The notes beneath the pieces are model-generated. The model worked only from the letters and a program-made list of their open reading frames with translations. It made no database searches and had not been told where the DNA came from. From Linnemannia elongata (lineage: Eukaryota > Mortierellomycota > Mortierellomycetes > Mortierellales > Mortierellaceae), in contig JAXBDG010000004.1 in the NCBI GenBank assembly GCA_036320915.1, positions 1,860,001 through 1,924,000 on the forward strand: a stretch of 64,000 nucleotides of DNA, written 5' to 3'. Positions 12,052 to 24,586 of the stretch are shown piece by piece (position 1 is the stretch's first letter; each line of letters begins with the position of its first letter). The translations under genes and the position numbers were made by a program.

Positions 12052-15000
12052 CTACTTGACAGGGTAGTAGCCTTCCTCAGGAACACGGTACTTATTCTTT
12101 TGCGACTGCATGACCCAGTCCGAGGTGACCAACCGAGGCACCTCAAACGTGCTGGCTCGAGGACCGTACAGAACCGATACCTTCATAGCATCCATCCAGA
12201 GATCCAGCGTGTCGAGATACAGTGGATCAAACAGTACCAGCAGTTCGAAGGGCAAGCCCGATTCTTGCTCGCCCTCCTCTGTTTCCTGAATCTGAGATTC
12301 GATACTATTATCGAGACGCTCTCGAAGGCGGACACGGTTTCGGAGGCGACGTTGACAAAAGTCAATGGTGCATTGTTCCTGAGGGACAATTTTCGCCCCA
12401 TGGAACTCCATAATCACCTTCACGATGTCAAGACTGTCAAGCAAAAAGGTGGAAAAAAGGTGAAATGATCAGCTGTTGTAACTCAAGACGTGAAGGGTGA
12501 CATATCACGTACGAAGCAACAGGGGCACTCACTTGTTGCGGCAGATCTTGTAGTCAGTGAGGGTGGATAGTGTGTGTGTTAGCTTCTCTTTCTGAAGCGT
12601 CCCCTCAGCGACCAACTGCCAGTGCAAAGCATCCATCTCACGATCAATCGACCGGATGGACAGTTCCCCGTCAAATGGGCTCCGGTCTTGACTCTCCTTC
12701 CTCCAGCTCCAGTGATCGACTGCCTTGGACAACATGTCAAACATGTTTTGATCCTTGCTGTGACCACCGGCACTGTTTTCTGCCCCGCTTTCTCCATAAC
12801 CCGCACCGTGTCTGTTCAGATCATACTCACTCTTGATGACCTGCTTGCCTATGTTGTCCTTCAACATAGAGTTCGCCAAATATTCCTCTGGTCGAGGTGG
12901 ATAGACTATCACAACTTCGATGCCCTGAAACATTCCCAGCGGGGGTTCAGTTTCGCCGTCCTGTCCATAGTACTTTCGGGTCATCGTTGCCGCAATCCTG
13001 CGCGCCCTCTCTGCATCTCGATGAGCCCAGCCTCCAACTGCGCGTTCCATGGCCGCAAGCGACCTCTTTACATCCCTATCGGCCCCTATGCCAGTAGCAA
13101 TGTCGTCAAGTTGGTCCTCGAGGTTGTTGAGTCGCTTGGTCCTTATCGTTGCCGCACGTTCCTGAGCCTTCTCTTCACGTTTCCGCTTCACCAGTCCACT
13201 CCTGTTCTCCATCTTGCCGAGGATCTAAACCATATATAATCCGAAGGTTAGATTCTGCTCGTTTATGTCACCGTGCACCTATAATTTCGAATGACTGAAA
13301 AAGGAGGGGTGCATACCTCTTGAAGAGCACCGGTGCTGAGTGGCTCGGTATAAGAGTCCTCGTATTCGTCCATAATCAGCCTGAACTCTTTTTCAGTCTC
13401 CTTAGTGGTGAACAGCATGTACTTTGGGTTCAAGGGGATCAGCCTCAACTCCTTGACACAATCACGGACCCAAGTCGGCAGCACAATGTTCTTGTCGCCC
13501 CTCCTCTTCAGTCCCACCACACCAGGGCCTATAGAAAGCATAACACAGTAGGAATTGGCCGAGAGGAGGTTAGCCACTCTAAGCAACACACATCCAGGAA
13601 AGACAAGTCGTCTGGTCACAACAAGTCGAATGCATTAGACGGTATGTGCTTACCATTATCCCCGGCGACGACGATGGTGTTATCCATTTGCGCCGACTGC
13701 GACTGCTTCCCTCCGAAACGTTTGACCAACACTTCGAGCTCTCCTTTGGTCTGCATTGCATCTCCCTGAACAACCCAAAAGACCTGACCCTTGAAGAGAT
13801 CCGTCTCGACCTTGACCACACTCGTATCCCCGACCATGGCTTGCAGCAAGTGTGCTTGTATTACCTAGTAAAATTATATGCAAAAAATACCAACGTGAAA
13901 GCAAGTTAGATATGGACGATTCCACTAGACAGCAGTTGAATAGAAAGTTCGTCCTGCAGTTGCACTTAGAGGGAAATAATTTGCTCCGCTTACTTTTCGA
14001 GGCCCGACCTGCTTAGCCTTGGTCTTTGTCCTATAGAAATACACAAGCGCGAGTTCATTACAAGTTAGCCACTCGTATATGGCAGCAGATCAAGTTACTG
14101 TAATAGCACACATTCAACATTTAGACGGGGCACGTACTTGGTCAAGTTGGTGTCGATTACTCTCGTGGACAGCTTTCCCTTAAACTCTCGGTACATGCGA
14201 TGAACCTCACTCATAGTCATACAGGACGACGCGTCCTTGTCCTCTCGTACACGCAGGAAGCGCGGGAACCGGACAGTGTACTCTGACGCATAGGATTCTG
14301 AGTTCGCCAGAATCTCGGATGCCTTGATTTCCACCACGATGGACCTAATGCGATGTGTGATAACAAGTTATGATTTGTTGGCGTAAAATTTCTAATGCTT
14401 ACTACTACGCGCCAATGGAAAAAGAACGCCGTTCTCGATGGACTTACTTCTCAGGGTCGATGATCACGTCGGGTCGCATTTTCGCATTGTCAACTATGTC
14501 GACCCATGGGTTCTCCCGGTAATGCCTGTACTCTTTCCAGTGAGGCCCCAGCCGCTGACTATTACGAGGAGCAAAAGATTCGACGTAACCATTCAGAACA
14601 ATAGCACTCGACTGCATGTACAGATACCTCAATCTAGATTCCGTTAGTATAACTTGCCTGAATTTGCCCATTTGCTGATAGGTGAAACCAGATCCAAACT
14701 TGCAGAAGGTCAAGAACTTCTTCCCCGTCTGCGATTTCGATGTGTTGTCCCGAACAGCGCAAAGATACGATGAGATCACTCCATGACCGCCTCGAGTACC
14801 CGATCCGTAGTAGCCTCCGACAACAAGAACGTCCAGACTGTCAAAGACTCCATCGACATACTCCGGTTTAATCTTGACCCAGTGTTCACCACGACCGTTG
14901 GGTATATAGGCCGACCTCGGGTTCTTGACAATCACACCCTCTTGTCGATCCATAATGGCCTCATCAATCGCATCGACAATGTGCTGCTCTGTTGTTCCTA

Positions 15001-16783
15001 TCGTGTGTTTCAGTATCTGAAGTCTGCCTTCCGATTCCTTTGGGATAATGGAGTTCAGCATCTCGCGCCGTGTCTCCAGACTGTGCTCGATTATCGACGC
15101 CCCATTCATGTTAATCACATCAAACACATAAACTAAACAACATCATTACGTTCGAACGAGAAGATGTTAGTCCAGGTATCGCCACCAGCCAGCACACTAA
15201 CCAACGATGATAAGTATGCAACTTACGCATTGGACGCCTTTTATGGGTCGAGTCAGAGTGATCACCTCCTGCAGTCTTGACGGTTCCAAAGCCGACGACC
15301 TCTTTCGTCGCTGGATCATACTCGACCATCTCACCGTCTAGAATCAACTTCTCAGCCTTGGGATTAATAAGCGGATGAATAAACGGAGTCAAAGAGCCCT
15401 CCTTGGGCGTTGCACCATAGAGATGCGTAAACTCTGTCGAGTTTCTGGACCAATACCGATAGTTATCCCCGTCCTTGTGAATCTGCACTCGCTCGCCATC
15501 AATCTTTGTCTCGATCCAAAACGGCATGTTCTCCATGCTGGCAACAACATCCCTTGCGGTCGGTATTCGTTTGGAGAGCATAGGTTTGAAGGGATGGTTG
15601 ACATTGACGTTCGCAGTGACCACCTTGACTGTCGGATCTGCACAATCGATAACCGTTTTCCGCAACTCGCTACACACGTTAAACAATTCGAGGGCGTCCG
15701 GATGGTAACATGGAAAGACCGAGTTTTCACTCATTCCAACCTTGAGGTCCTTGTTGATGATGCGGACGATCCATTTGTTCTCCAGCGCCGTGTATGACTG
15801 CACCAACGTATTGAATATCTCTGCCTTTTCGGACCCTCTATAGTAATGAAATGCAAAATATATGTGTGTTAATAATGCTATAAATGACAATTAATCCTTT
15901 CATTTCACTCCGTGAAGGCAACATTAGAACTTACTTTCTGGACAACTTAGTCAACAACTGGTTGACTTCCCGGATTGTATGCCCCATCGGATGAGTGACC
16001 ATAGACCGACTCGCTACCACATCCCGCACCGCCAAACTGAAATCTCCTGCTGAGTCCTATAACAAATAATGCAAAGTCAGGTATTTATTAATGTTTACTC
16101 TTCAGTGTATATGATTAGCGTGTGTACAATGGCTGAAGCAAGAGAAAAGAGTTAGTACACCTACTCGCGTTCCTTCCTTCCAGTTCTTGAGTTTCAGAGC
16201 AGGCTCTGAGCCGGGCAAGATCTTCAGGCTCGAAATGTACAAGTCTGCCATCTTTGACTCTTTGAGTCCATACTGCCGTCTCTCGTTATCCAGCTATCAG
16301 AGGCACGAGATATAATGATGTGTTACATTTCAGATTGATCGTGGTGCAAAGGGTGACAAATATGCTTTTATATCCATGCTAGCGTGCCATACCTTTGGTA
16401 AAAGCAAGCGTATGAGTGGGTACATGCTCCCAAATCCATCCTTGCGCCATGCCTATTGCAACAGCAAACTGAGGTTAGTCGCCAAGCTAGATACTCTCGC
16501 AGGAAGTTGGTATTGTTGCCGGTTTGTGCGCGTGTTGTTAAGTCAAAGGGCATACGTTGAAGAACCGGCCCAGTAACTCTCTTTTCTTGTCGCTCTTCTT
16601 AGAGATTTCCTCGAGGAGCATGACGAGTTCGTGGAAAGACGGGCTCGGCTGAGAAGGATCGTCTGGTGTGGGTGACCGACCACGCCTGGTCGTGTTTGAC
16701 TTTTCGCCACCGTTGCCATTTTCTCCTCCTTGCTGTGGCGTTGTACTCGAACTGTTGGTCGCCTTTGGCGGTGCCTCCGGCAT
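12052..16783 (-). CDS. LIG4: DNA ligase IV (non-homologous end joining)
   Basis: ATP-dependent ligase that seals double-strand breaks with XRCC4/Lif1. Twelve exons, all in phase: 16783-16556, 16452-16393, 16293-16165, 16056-15935, 15837-15227, 15132-14448, 14344-14138, 14030-13994, 13864-13654, 13528-13317, 13224-12533, 12433-12052; 1191 residues (human 911, yeast about 944). An N-terminal Ser/Pro/Gly-rich stretch precedes the DNA-binding domain. The adenylation motif 'ETKIDGERVQ' places the catalytic Lys at 291. Later motifs 'LILDGEMVEYDP', 'EGVIVKNP' and 'HWVKIKPEYV' are present. The OB-fold includes 'VRFPRFLRVREDKD'. BRCT1 spans about 700-830 and BRCT2 about 932-1191, the latter split by a long charged insertion before 'IMEFHGAKIVP'. 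Start 16783 is chosen over an in-frame Met at 16975 because the extra residues look like translated leader. Divergent from the GNAT gene. Confidence 0.95.
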
Positions 16784-17274
16784 GGATTCTATTGGTGTTG
16801 AGGGTGTGGACGGAAGGTGAGTTGGTGTTTTCGTACGTGTGTGGTGGGAGGAAGAAAAGAGAGACTCGAAAACAAAAAAAAAGTGGTGGCAAACGAGCAT
16901 TTGAAGATAAGTTTGTGACTGCCATTCGGCAAGTGATACACCATGCTCATTCCCCTTCCCCTTTTTTACCAACAACTCCTGCCGAACCCGGTCGCGTCCA
17001 CTTTTTCATACAACGACTTTCTTCGCCAACTATCGAGCTACATGAATGACGGAAAGAAGACAAGGGCATGACCATCATTTCGAGTCATAAGAAGATGGGC
17101 GCCCCTAGAATGTTCTGGTACTTATGGAGACAGCGCAGCAACCTTAGGACATATGCGAGTGTGAGAGTCAGCACCAGTCACAAAAGCTCATAAAACAAGG
17201 CGTTGATGATCATCTCTCATTCCATCAGGTTTAATTCCACCAACCTACTACTCCTTCAACCAAGTCCAAAAGAA
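16784..17274. promoter_or_regulatory. Divergent promoter region LIG4 / GNAT
   Basis: A 491-bp spacer between two start codons facing away from each other, so both promoters must lie here. No specific operator or TATA element is claimed. Confidence 0.6.
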
Positions 17275-18101
17275 ATGGCGGAAAAGAAAAGAGCAGAAAA
17301 TCTTCCACTCGAATTCAAACTTGTCTCGGCAGACGAAGTACCCTTGACCCATGCCATTGAAATCCAGGGTAAGAACTCTTACATAGATGTGATAAAGTGG
17401 GTCAACTCCCTCGAAGAGAGTCGAAGTGTGGGCGAGGGGCACTGTAGGGTGACACCTCTTCCTTGTTAAAGAACCGCCTTCGAACTGAGTGAATCCACTA
17501 CTAATGGAGATTTGTTTCTTGTGAATCCAATTGGGGTTTGGATGTTGATGGTGTGCGTATACCGTTCTATTGGGTCTCTCTGTAAATTAATGTAGAATAC
17601 CCCGAGACTGAGGCAGCCAGTCTCGAAAATCTGCTCTTTCGACAGAACGCCGCTCCGGAACTCTTTCTCGGTTGCTATCTCCGCAAAGACGACAACCAAG
17701 GCTCACCTACTTCCATTCACCCCAACTCTAACTCCACCAACACATCATTGGAGTTGGTCGGATACATTGTCTCGACTTTGGTGATCGGAGACCATTTGAC
17801 CCATAGCTCTATGTCCTCCCATGACCCTTCTGGCGATACCGTCTGCATCCACTCGGTCTGTGTCTCAAACGCATTCCAACGCCGCGGAATAGCCACACGG
17901 TTATTGAGAGAGTACCTGCAGCATCTTCAAATACTTAACAATAATGCGCATGCGTCAAAGAAGCTGAAGAGAGTGCTGCTGATTGCCCACGAGCACACGA
18001 TCGGCCTCTATGCAGGCGTAGGATTCGTGTTTGTCGGAAAGAGTTCCGTCGAGCATGGCCCAGATCCATGGTTCGAAATGGTTTACACTCTCGAATATTA
18101 G
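17275..18101 (+). CDS. GNAT N-acetyltransferase, AANAT/PAA1 (polyamine/arylalkylamine) type
   Basis: Two exons, 17275-17368 and 17596-18101 (phase 1), 199 residues. The join gives 'EIQEYPETEAASLENL', the typical N-terminal motif of the serotonin/arylalkylamine acetyltransferase group, which includes the yeast polyamine acetyltransferase PAA1. The acetyl-CoA pyrophosphate-binding loop is visible as 'NAFQRRGIATRLLREYL' (Q-R-R-G-I-A), and 'IAHEHTIGLYAGVGF' is the conserved last strand/helix. The protein is probably cytosolic and acetylates an amine. The exact substrate cannot be told from sequence. Confidence 0.88.
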
Positions 18102-19493
18102 CTTTCTTTCATTTACTCTCCAGTTTCGTAACACGAATACAAATAAACAAAAAAAGCGAGTTGGAAGCAGCTTGATCATGGTCACATATGTTATTCGGGG
18201 GTTTTGTGCATGCCTTATTCATACATTGTTTTCTTTTTTGACGCGCTCGATCGTCTTCGGGCATCACCCAAAGTTGCTTTTTTTTGCTTGCCTTTTGGTT
18301 GCTGTTGTTATTATTGCCTGTTTTTACTACCCTCATGACCAACAAAGCTTTTTTTTCTTGCCCACAGTTTTCCTCTCCACACCCTTTTCCCTTCTTTCCC
18401 GCCTATTTCGAAACTTGACACTTTTGGATGTGTGACCAAACAACCATGCATGATGGGCAAAGAAAAAAAGAAGTGGGAGTTGATGCAAATGCTCCCTAAC
18501 CCTCTTTTTTTCCCAATGGTACCATGTGGCCACATCCCTGGAATATCTTGTAGCCATTTCCCAGCCAACATATTAAAAACTCCCATTCATGCAAAAAAAA
18601 AAAGGTGAGAACTAACACATCCTTTTCATACCTTTCCACCCATCTCTTCATCTAAGATGAAAATGGACAAAGGTGGAGACAAAAACAAACCAACTAGCAA
18701 TCAACGCCTTCATCTCTTACATCAACTGCAAAACAATCAACAATGAAAAACAATTCATACAAAACACAATGTGTTCAAACAATGGGTCGCTTTGCATGCT
18801 CCCTCCCTTACTCACTTGCTTTATTCCCATTTTCTATATCCATACCCTTCTCTTCCATTGCTAGTCTCGATACTATGCATAAATAAAACATCAACATCAA
18901 CAGACATTTTTCCAGGCAGAATGTCATTGTGCAAGCTCGCTTTATTCATGTTCCTTACAATTTTCCCAGCCTAACACGAACTTAACATCTGGCATCCCAC
19001 TATCTACCATGCACCACTTTGTCATTCCATTTGTACTCTAACCCTTTCCATCCTGTTTCTGTCTCGCTTATCTTGTTTCTTCTCTTTCGCGCACATCCTT
19101 AGGATTCATAACTTGCATTTCATCACTTTTTTCCATCAGATTTCTTTACTTCCCTCGACTTCAATGTTTATTGGTTGCTTTGATTCATCTACACGCACAT
19201 ACTCACAAACTCAAACACTCAAACAGACACGCACCCCTTCGATGATGATCAAGTGCATCACAGCAAACACAGGAAGGGGGGGCTAGGAAAGGATGGGGCA
19301 CAAAGGCAAGACTAAACATGGTCAAGGAAGGAGCTCACGCCTCTTTTTCTTTGCTGTCAAAGCTCAATGCGAAATAGAAAAAACGATCGCGAAAAGATGT
19401 GGGTGGGAGGAAAGAAGGGGATAGGGAGGGAGAACAAGGGGGATCAACAAAAGAAGTTACTCCAGAGGAGATGAGGTGTGGCTACCCTGTTGA

Positions 19494-19498
<5 letters not shown>

Positions 19499-19529
<31 letters not shown>
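19499..19529. repeat. Poly-T tract (31)
   Basis: An uninterrupted T run in non-coding sequence. Confidence 0.95.
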
Positions 19530-19532
<3 letters not shown>

Positions 19533-20970
19533 ATCTGCAAGGTCAACAAGCTCTTTTCACGCGTGCGCACTGCATATGTCCATGTTCCGCATTTTTCCAA
19601 CCCCTGCTTCAACCCTTGCTTCAATTCCATCACTCCCACCCTTGCTCTGAACCGCATTGACCTCTTATGAGTCTTTTTTTAACACCCAATAACCAAAGCA
19701 TGGCTGCCTCATTCCTTAGGGAAAACGGGAAAAAAGAAACGATCTCTCGGAGGGGTGAGTGGCTGGCTGGTTATGGCTTACTTTCCATAGGCTGGTATCT
19801 CCCCAAACTGAAAAAAAGGCTCCGAACCTGTTTGCTCTCTCCCCTTGCCTACCCTTTTTCTCTCTAGCGTGGATCGCACTGCCATCCCTCTTACTCACAC
19901 CCATCCTCTCAGACGAGGAAAAAAGCGCCTAAGAAATTAGCCCATCTCCGTCACCTTTCTCCTTCTTTATTCATTCTTCCTTCCTTCGATTTTCATAGCC
20001 CATGCTCTAGCTGGTCTAATAATGCGCTTTCTGTTCCCGCAACAATAGACGACTCATGTTTGTCGTACAAGACCATAGACACCAAATGTACCTCACCATC
20101 CTCACGACCAACCGAACAAGGTCAAAGAGCTGAGTAGAAAAATAAAAAATAAAAAAAAAATACAAAGAGACGAGGATTTAAAAAGAAAATTGGGCGGCAA
20201 GCAAGGATACCAAAACAATCAATCAAACAAACATCTAAGAAACTGTTGTCCGAGCACCGTTTTGTTTTTGTAAGCCAGCCAGCCCACCTAGGTCAAGCCA
20301 ACCAGCGTTGTTTGTTGATATTGACATTGACACATTGGGTCAAATATTGCAACGCAGTCATTTTTTCTTACTCTGACAACCCCTTTCCTTTTCTACTTTC
20401 CCCTTCTTTTCTTTCCCTTTCCCTGCCTATCCTTCCTTGCCCCCCCTCCCCCCTCTCTCTTCTTACGGTGGGTTCTTGCACGCACGTAACGAAGGAAAAA
20501 AAAGATGACGCGAAAACATTCGCTCGAAGGACGTGAGCTTAGTCTTCTTTTCGATCTCTCTCACAAACCAAGAAAGAATCACCTCTTCCCCTTTCCTTCT
20601 TCCTTTCCCATCCCTTTCACGCCCCAACCTATTTGCACCTTATGATGACTACAACTCGTAAACTTGTTTTTGTTTGTATGTTCTCCTCTCTATCCCACCT
20701 TCTCATGTCTCTATGTCTTGGTGTAGTTCTATTGTTGGTCATTCTCCACAACATCTCCCTACAACTACTATTTTCGCTATCGACAAAAAATAATAAAGAT
20801 CTTCTACGGTTATTTCTTGTCACACAAAAGTGGCCGAGCAAATTGCCATGTTCATGCTGATAGAATCGTAACGAGGTCATTTATTTTGAGAAACGAAAGA
20901 GAAAAGGTAATCGTTAAGTAATCAATGGTGGTGTACAAAGCAAAAAAACAAAAGAAAAAAGGGCGGCAAA

Positions 20971-20971
<1 letters not shown>

Positions 20972-21009
<38 letters not shown>
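20972..21009. repeat. Poly-A tract (38)
   Basis: An uninterrupted A run in non-coding sequence, with no target-site duplication or element body recognised next to it. Confidence 0.95.
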
Positions 21010-21019
<10 letters not shown>

Positions 21020-21911
21020 TAAAAGTACAGAATGCGATCTATTGCTAACATGAACGGGTAATTGAAAAATGGTATTTGGCGGATGTTGTGTATGTACAGA
21101 AGGGTGTCGGGGAGAGAAAACAAAAAGAGGAAGGTCATGATGATGCGTCTTGAAATGACGCAAATGAAATCTACTGGCAGGGTTCGCCGGATGATGCTCT
21201 GGGAAGGGTATCCTTGCTCGGGAATCTTGTTGTTATTGTTGTCCTTATGCGGACAAGCAAGAGGACAAAAATTCAACTACATCATTGCTCCTCAATGTGG
21301 AACAATATGCAGTGCCTTTTGACGCGTGTATTCGTCTCGAAGAGGTAAAGGCTCAGACAGGTCGAGACAAGACAGGTCAGTTCAGGTCAGCCAAGACAGG
21401 AAAGACGGAACAACGGGAACGAGCGAATTGGATCAAAGGCTTGAACCAAAGGAAGAAAGAAGGACGCAGAGGGGAGGTAGGAGGATGCATCTGGATCCAT
21501 GAGAACAGATCGGGGATCAAATAGATTCTTCCAGAGAAAAAAAGAAAGAAATAAAGGGGGACATGGTTGCACAATCAATAAGAGAAATGCACCATGGGCC
21601 AACCAGCCAAAAAGCCAAAAGCGGAGGATCAAAAATATGTAGGCAGACTTGGCAAACAAAGAAGGATAAAAAAAGAAGAGCTGAAAAAAGAAGCAATCGA
21701 CAAAGAAAGTGCTAGTGCTAGTGGCATGATGAGAGGGACAGACGTGTAATATAAACATGAAGGGAATAACAAAGAAAAAAAAAGCATCTGGGTATGGGTA
21801 TGCCGAAGCGGAGCATCCGGCATAATGCTTTGCTCTGGTAAGGAAAGAGCAAGAAAAAAGAAAAAGGGTTGGATGAACAAGGATGACCGGAAATTGAAAT
21901 CGAAGAAATGT

Positions 21912-22538
21912 TTAGGCAATACATCGAGTGGTCTGTTCGAGGTGACGGTGTCGGTGCAGCATCCCCTCGCAGCTGCTCCCAAACCGCTTCAAGCGGTGCT
22001 TCTGCTGTTGCTGCTGAGTTGTCAGCGCAGGCAAAACAACAGCCGGGTACTCGTCGTCATCACTGCTGCTGCTGCAGCTGTCGTGATGTGAAAGAACGGG
22101 CGAGCAAGGAGGGGATGAGTGCGAGACATTGGACGAGACCGCGTTTGGCAAGAGGAGCGAGTGAGGGCGACCGTGATACTTGTTGGTGAGAAAAATGGGC
22201 GAGGAGGAAGAGGACAGGAGAGGGGAGACGGGCGAGAGAGGCATCTGGATCTCCTGTTCAGTCGCATTCTGGAGACGGTCCTCCATCTCTTGACGCCAGG
22301 CGCAGCGAAGTTGAATGAGCTCTGTTGTTTCTGAAGGGGTGAGCTTTGCGGGCTCGAAGGCGGATCGGTCGTACTCGTCGCCGGGGTATGTGAAGGAGAT
22401 CTTGACGAATCGAGAGAATTGAACGGATTTGCAGGATCCAGTGCTGGAATGGCTGGAGGTGGAGGAGATGGAGGATGGGGGTGATATTGGCGAGGAAGGG
22501 TGGATGTCGATTGTTGACTGGGCCATTGACAAAGCCAT
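21912..22538 (-). CDS. Small Ser-rich protein with PP1-docking-like motif
   Basis: Intronless, 208 residues. The N-terminal 35 residues are Ser/Pro-rich. Next comes a compact block, 'KSVQFSRFVKISFTYP' (37-52) followed by 'GDEYDRSAF', then 'LTPSETTELIQLRCAWRQEME'. K-S-V-Q-F fits the RVxF consensus for docking to protein phosphatase 1, and the VxFS...EYDRS arrangement loosely recalls PP1-targeting cores such as that of PPP1R15. The remainder is Ser-rich and disordered with a QQQQQ run and a basic/His C-terminus. Another in-frame Met lies at residue 5. A (GT)n microsatellite sits just upstream of the ATG. It is a plausible PP1 regulatory subunit, but the family is not firmly recognised. Confidence 0.7.
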   Translation of the reverse strand: MALSMAQSTIDIHPSSPISPPSSISSTSSHSSTGSCKSVQFSRFVKISFTYPGDEYDRSAFEPAKLTPSETTELIQLRCAWRQEMEDRLQNATEQEIQMPLSPVSPLLSSSSSPIFLTNKYHGRPHSLLLPNAVSSNVSHSSPPCSPVLSHHDSCSSSSDDDEYPAVVLPALTTQQQQQKHRLKRFGSSCEGMLHRHRHLEQTTRCIA

Positions 22539-22549
22539 TGTTGAAAGCG

Positions 22550-22574
22550 TGTGTGTGTGTGTGTGTGTGTGTGT
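22550..22574. repeat. (GT)n microsatellite
   Basis: About 12 GT units directly upstream of the minus-strand ATG at 22538, so likely in its 5' UTR. Confidence 0.9.
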
Positions 22575-24567
22575 GATATTGAAGGAGCGAGGGTTGTAGT
22601 TGTTTGTTGGAAAGTATGTGCTGTGTGAATGTGAATTTGAAAAGAGGGAGGGTTGACAGGTGTTTGTTTGTGTGTTGGGTTAACTAGGAGACAGAGTGGG
22701 AGAATGAAGTGTGAAATGTATGAGTATGCGTGAATGAATGCTGGGAAAAGAGAATGAGGTGAAGTGAGAGAGAGAGAGGTACAAGAAAAGAAGAGGAGAA
22801 ATGGAGAAGAGAGAAGAGAAAGAGAGAGAGAAGAAAAAGGGGAGGTGGAACCAAAGGCCGTCCCCTTTTTATGAGAAATAAAATAATAAAAAAAAAATAC
22901 TGAATACCAGACGAGACCAATTCTTTTGAATTGAAAGAAGTAAACTTAAACTTGCTTGTCCCTCCTTCCCTTCGACTTCAACTCACTCACTTTCACTCAT
23001 TCGCATTCAGTACTCCAAAAATGTCAGTGCCAACAAAGACATGCTACTACTACTACACACATTCAAGTATTAGTGTCTCATCTCCTAATGGACTTCCACC
23101 ACTACTTGCCGCCACTACTGCTTCGGTGCTGCAGTTGCATAGGCAAAATACTCGCTCACTCACTTTTACTTACTACCACTACCTTCATCCTTCACTCACC
23201 CACTCCTCCACATCAAAAACCCACTAAGTGCGCCGAAGTAGCAGTACTTGTTGGAAGAGAAAAAATTCTATCACAACAAAAGAACTATAGAGCTGGCCCC
23301 AATCCATTTCAAATAGAAATGTAATAAAAAGAGAGTTTAGAGCTATGACGGTGAATGTGTGGTGCCTCTCTCTCTCTCCCCTTCTTCTCGCTCTCTTCAT
23401 ACACCCCGAGAATGAATGAATGTATGTATGTATGAGAGCACCACAAGCTTCGAGCAAAGAAGCTCATGAGCACGCCAAACCAAACGTCCTGCAGTCATAA
23501 CACAATCGCGGCATAGCTAGCCAGCCGTAGGTGCAGAAACTAAGCAAAAAAATCCACCTTGCCTGAATTCAACTGGGGTCATAATTGCAATTCATATGGA
23601 CTGTACTCCCTACTTTCCCAAAGTCAGCCAATTCAGTTCATTTGCAACAAGTGATGGGTTGCCAAGCGGGGTGGGGGTAATGGAGTAATAGGGCGGGATA
23701 AATGAATGGGATGAATAGCGCTGGGAGAAGCAAAAACAAAAACAAAAACGAAAGTGGATGGTTTGGAAACCCAGAAAAACGTAAAAAGAAAAAAAGAACA
23801 GGACACTCTACAGTCTCGCTGTTCTCGAAAAAAGTAATCCGGATGATGAAGGGATGTTGTTACCCATATCTCTCTTTAGAACCGGGACAAGGACAGACAA
23901 AGGAACAAAGAAGATTCCCCTCTTGTCCTCACCCTCTTTCCGCACTGTACCCCTGTGTTGTCCCTATTTTTTCTCTCTTCTTTCCTACCCAATCTTTTTT
24001 TTTTCCCCAGTTTGAGTTGTCCCTTTTATTTCTCCTTCCCATTCTTTTTGTTTCCCAGTCAAGTTTCTGTCGGTGTAAGCTTTTGTTTGTAAGTTGCATA
24101 GAAGGGAAATGACCATAAAATAGGCTCTTGCCCATTTTCCTCGTATAAGAACTCACCACCAAAAGTTACTATGGTGGGGAACGGAAAAATGGGAAATTGA
24201 AAGTGAAATTAGTAGGAAAAGGTAGTGGGATTCCAGGAGGCATGACAGGGCAGGGCAAGAGCAAGAACACAAGAGCAATAAGAGAAGGGAATAGTAAAGA
24301 ACCCCTCTCTAATGGACAGAACAAAAAAACCTTGGGTGCTAGTGCCTGGACGATGACGACGATCATGTTACAAAAAGAGAGTTAAGCACTAAGGAAGTGT
24401 TTTGTTGGCTGTCAGTCTGTCTAAACTAAAATGGTGCGGGGGTAGAATGGAGAGGGGGAGAGGGAGAGCAAGGAAGGAGGAAGGGGTGAAAAAGTAAAGT
24501 GGAGTCAAGCAAGGCTATTCAATGACAATAAAGCAGCCCAAGCTACTAGCTAGACATAGAAAGGAGA

Positions 24568-24586
24568 GGGGGGGGGGGGGGGGGGG
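24568..24586. repeat. Poly-G tract (19)
   Basis: An uninterrupted G run in the gene-poor region. Confidence 0.95.

Larger units (their letters stand above)
18102..21911. other. 3.8-kb gene-poor spacer
   Basis: Between the GNAT stop and the stop of the small minus-strand gene. Low-complexity sequence with no exon chain I can support. Notable tracts are T31 at 19499-19529 and A38 at 20972-21009. It probably includes both 3' UTRs. Confidence 0.5.

Noticed and set aside
16784..16975. In-frame upstream Met for DNA ligase IV
   Set aside because: The added residues are F/S/H/T-rich translation of leader-like sequence and do not resemble the ligase N-terminus.
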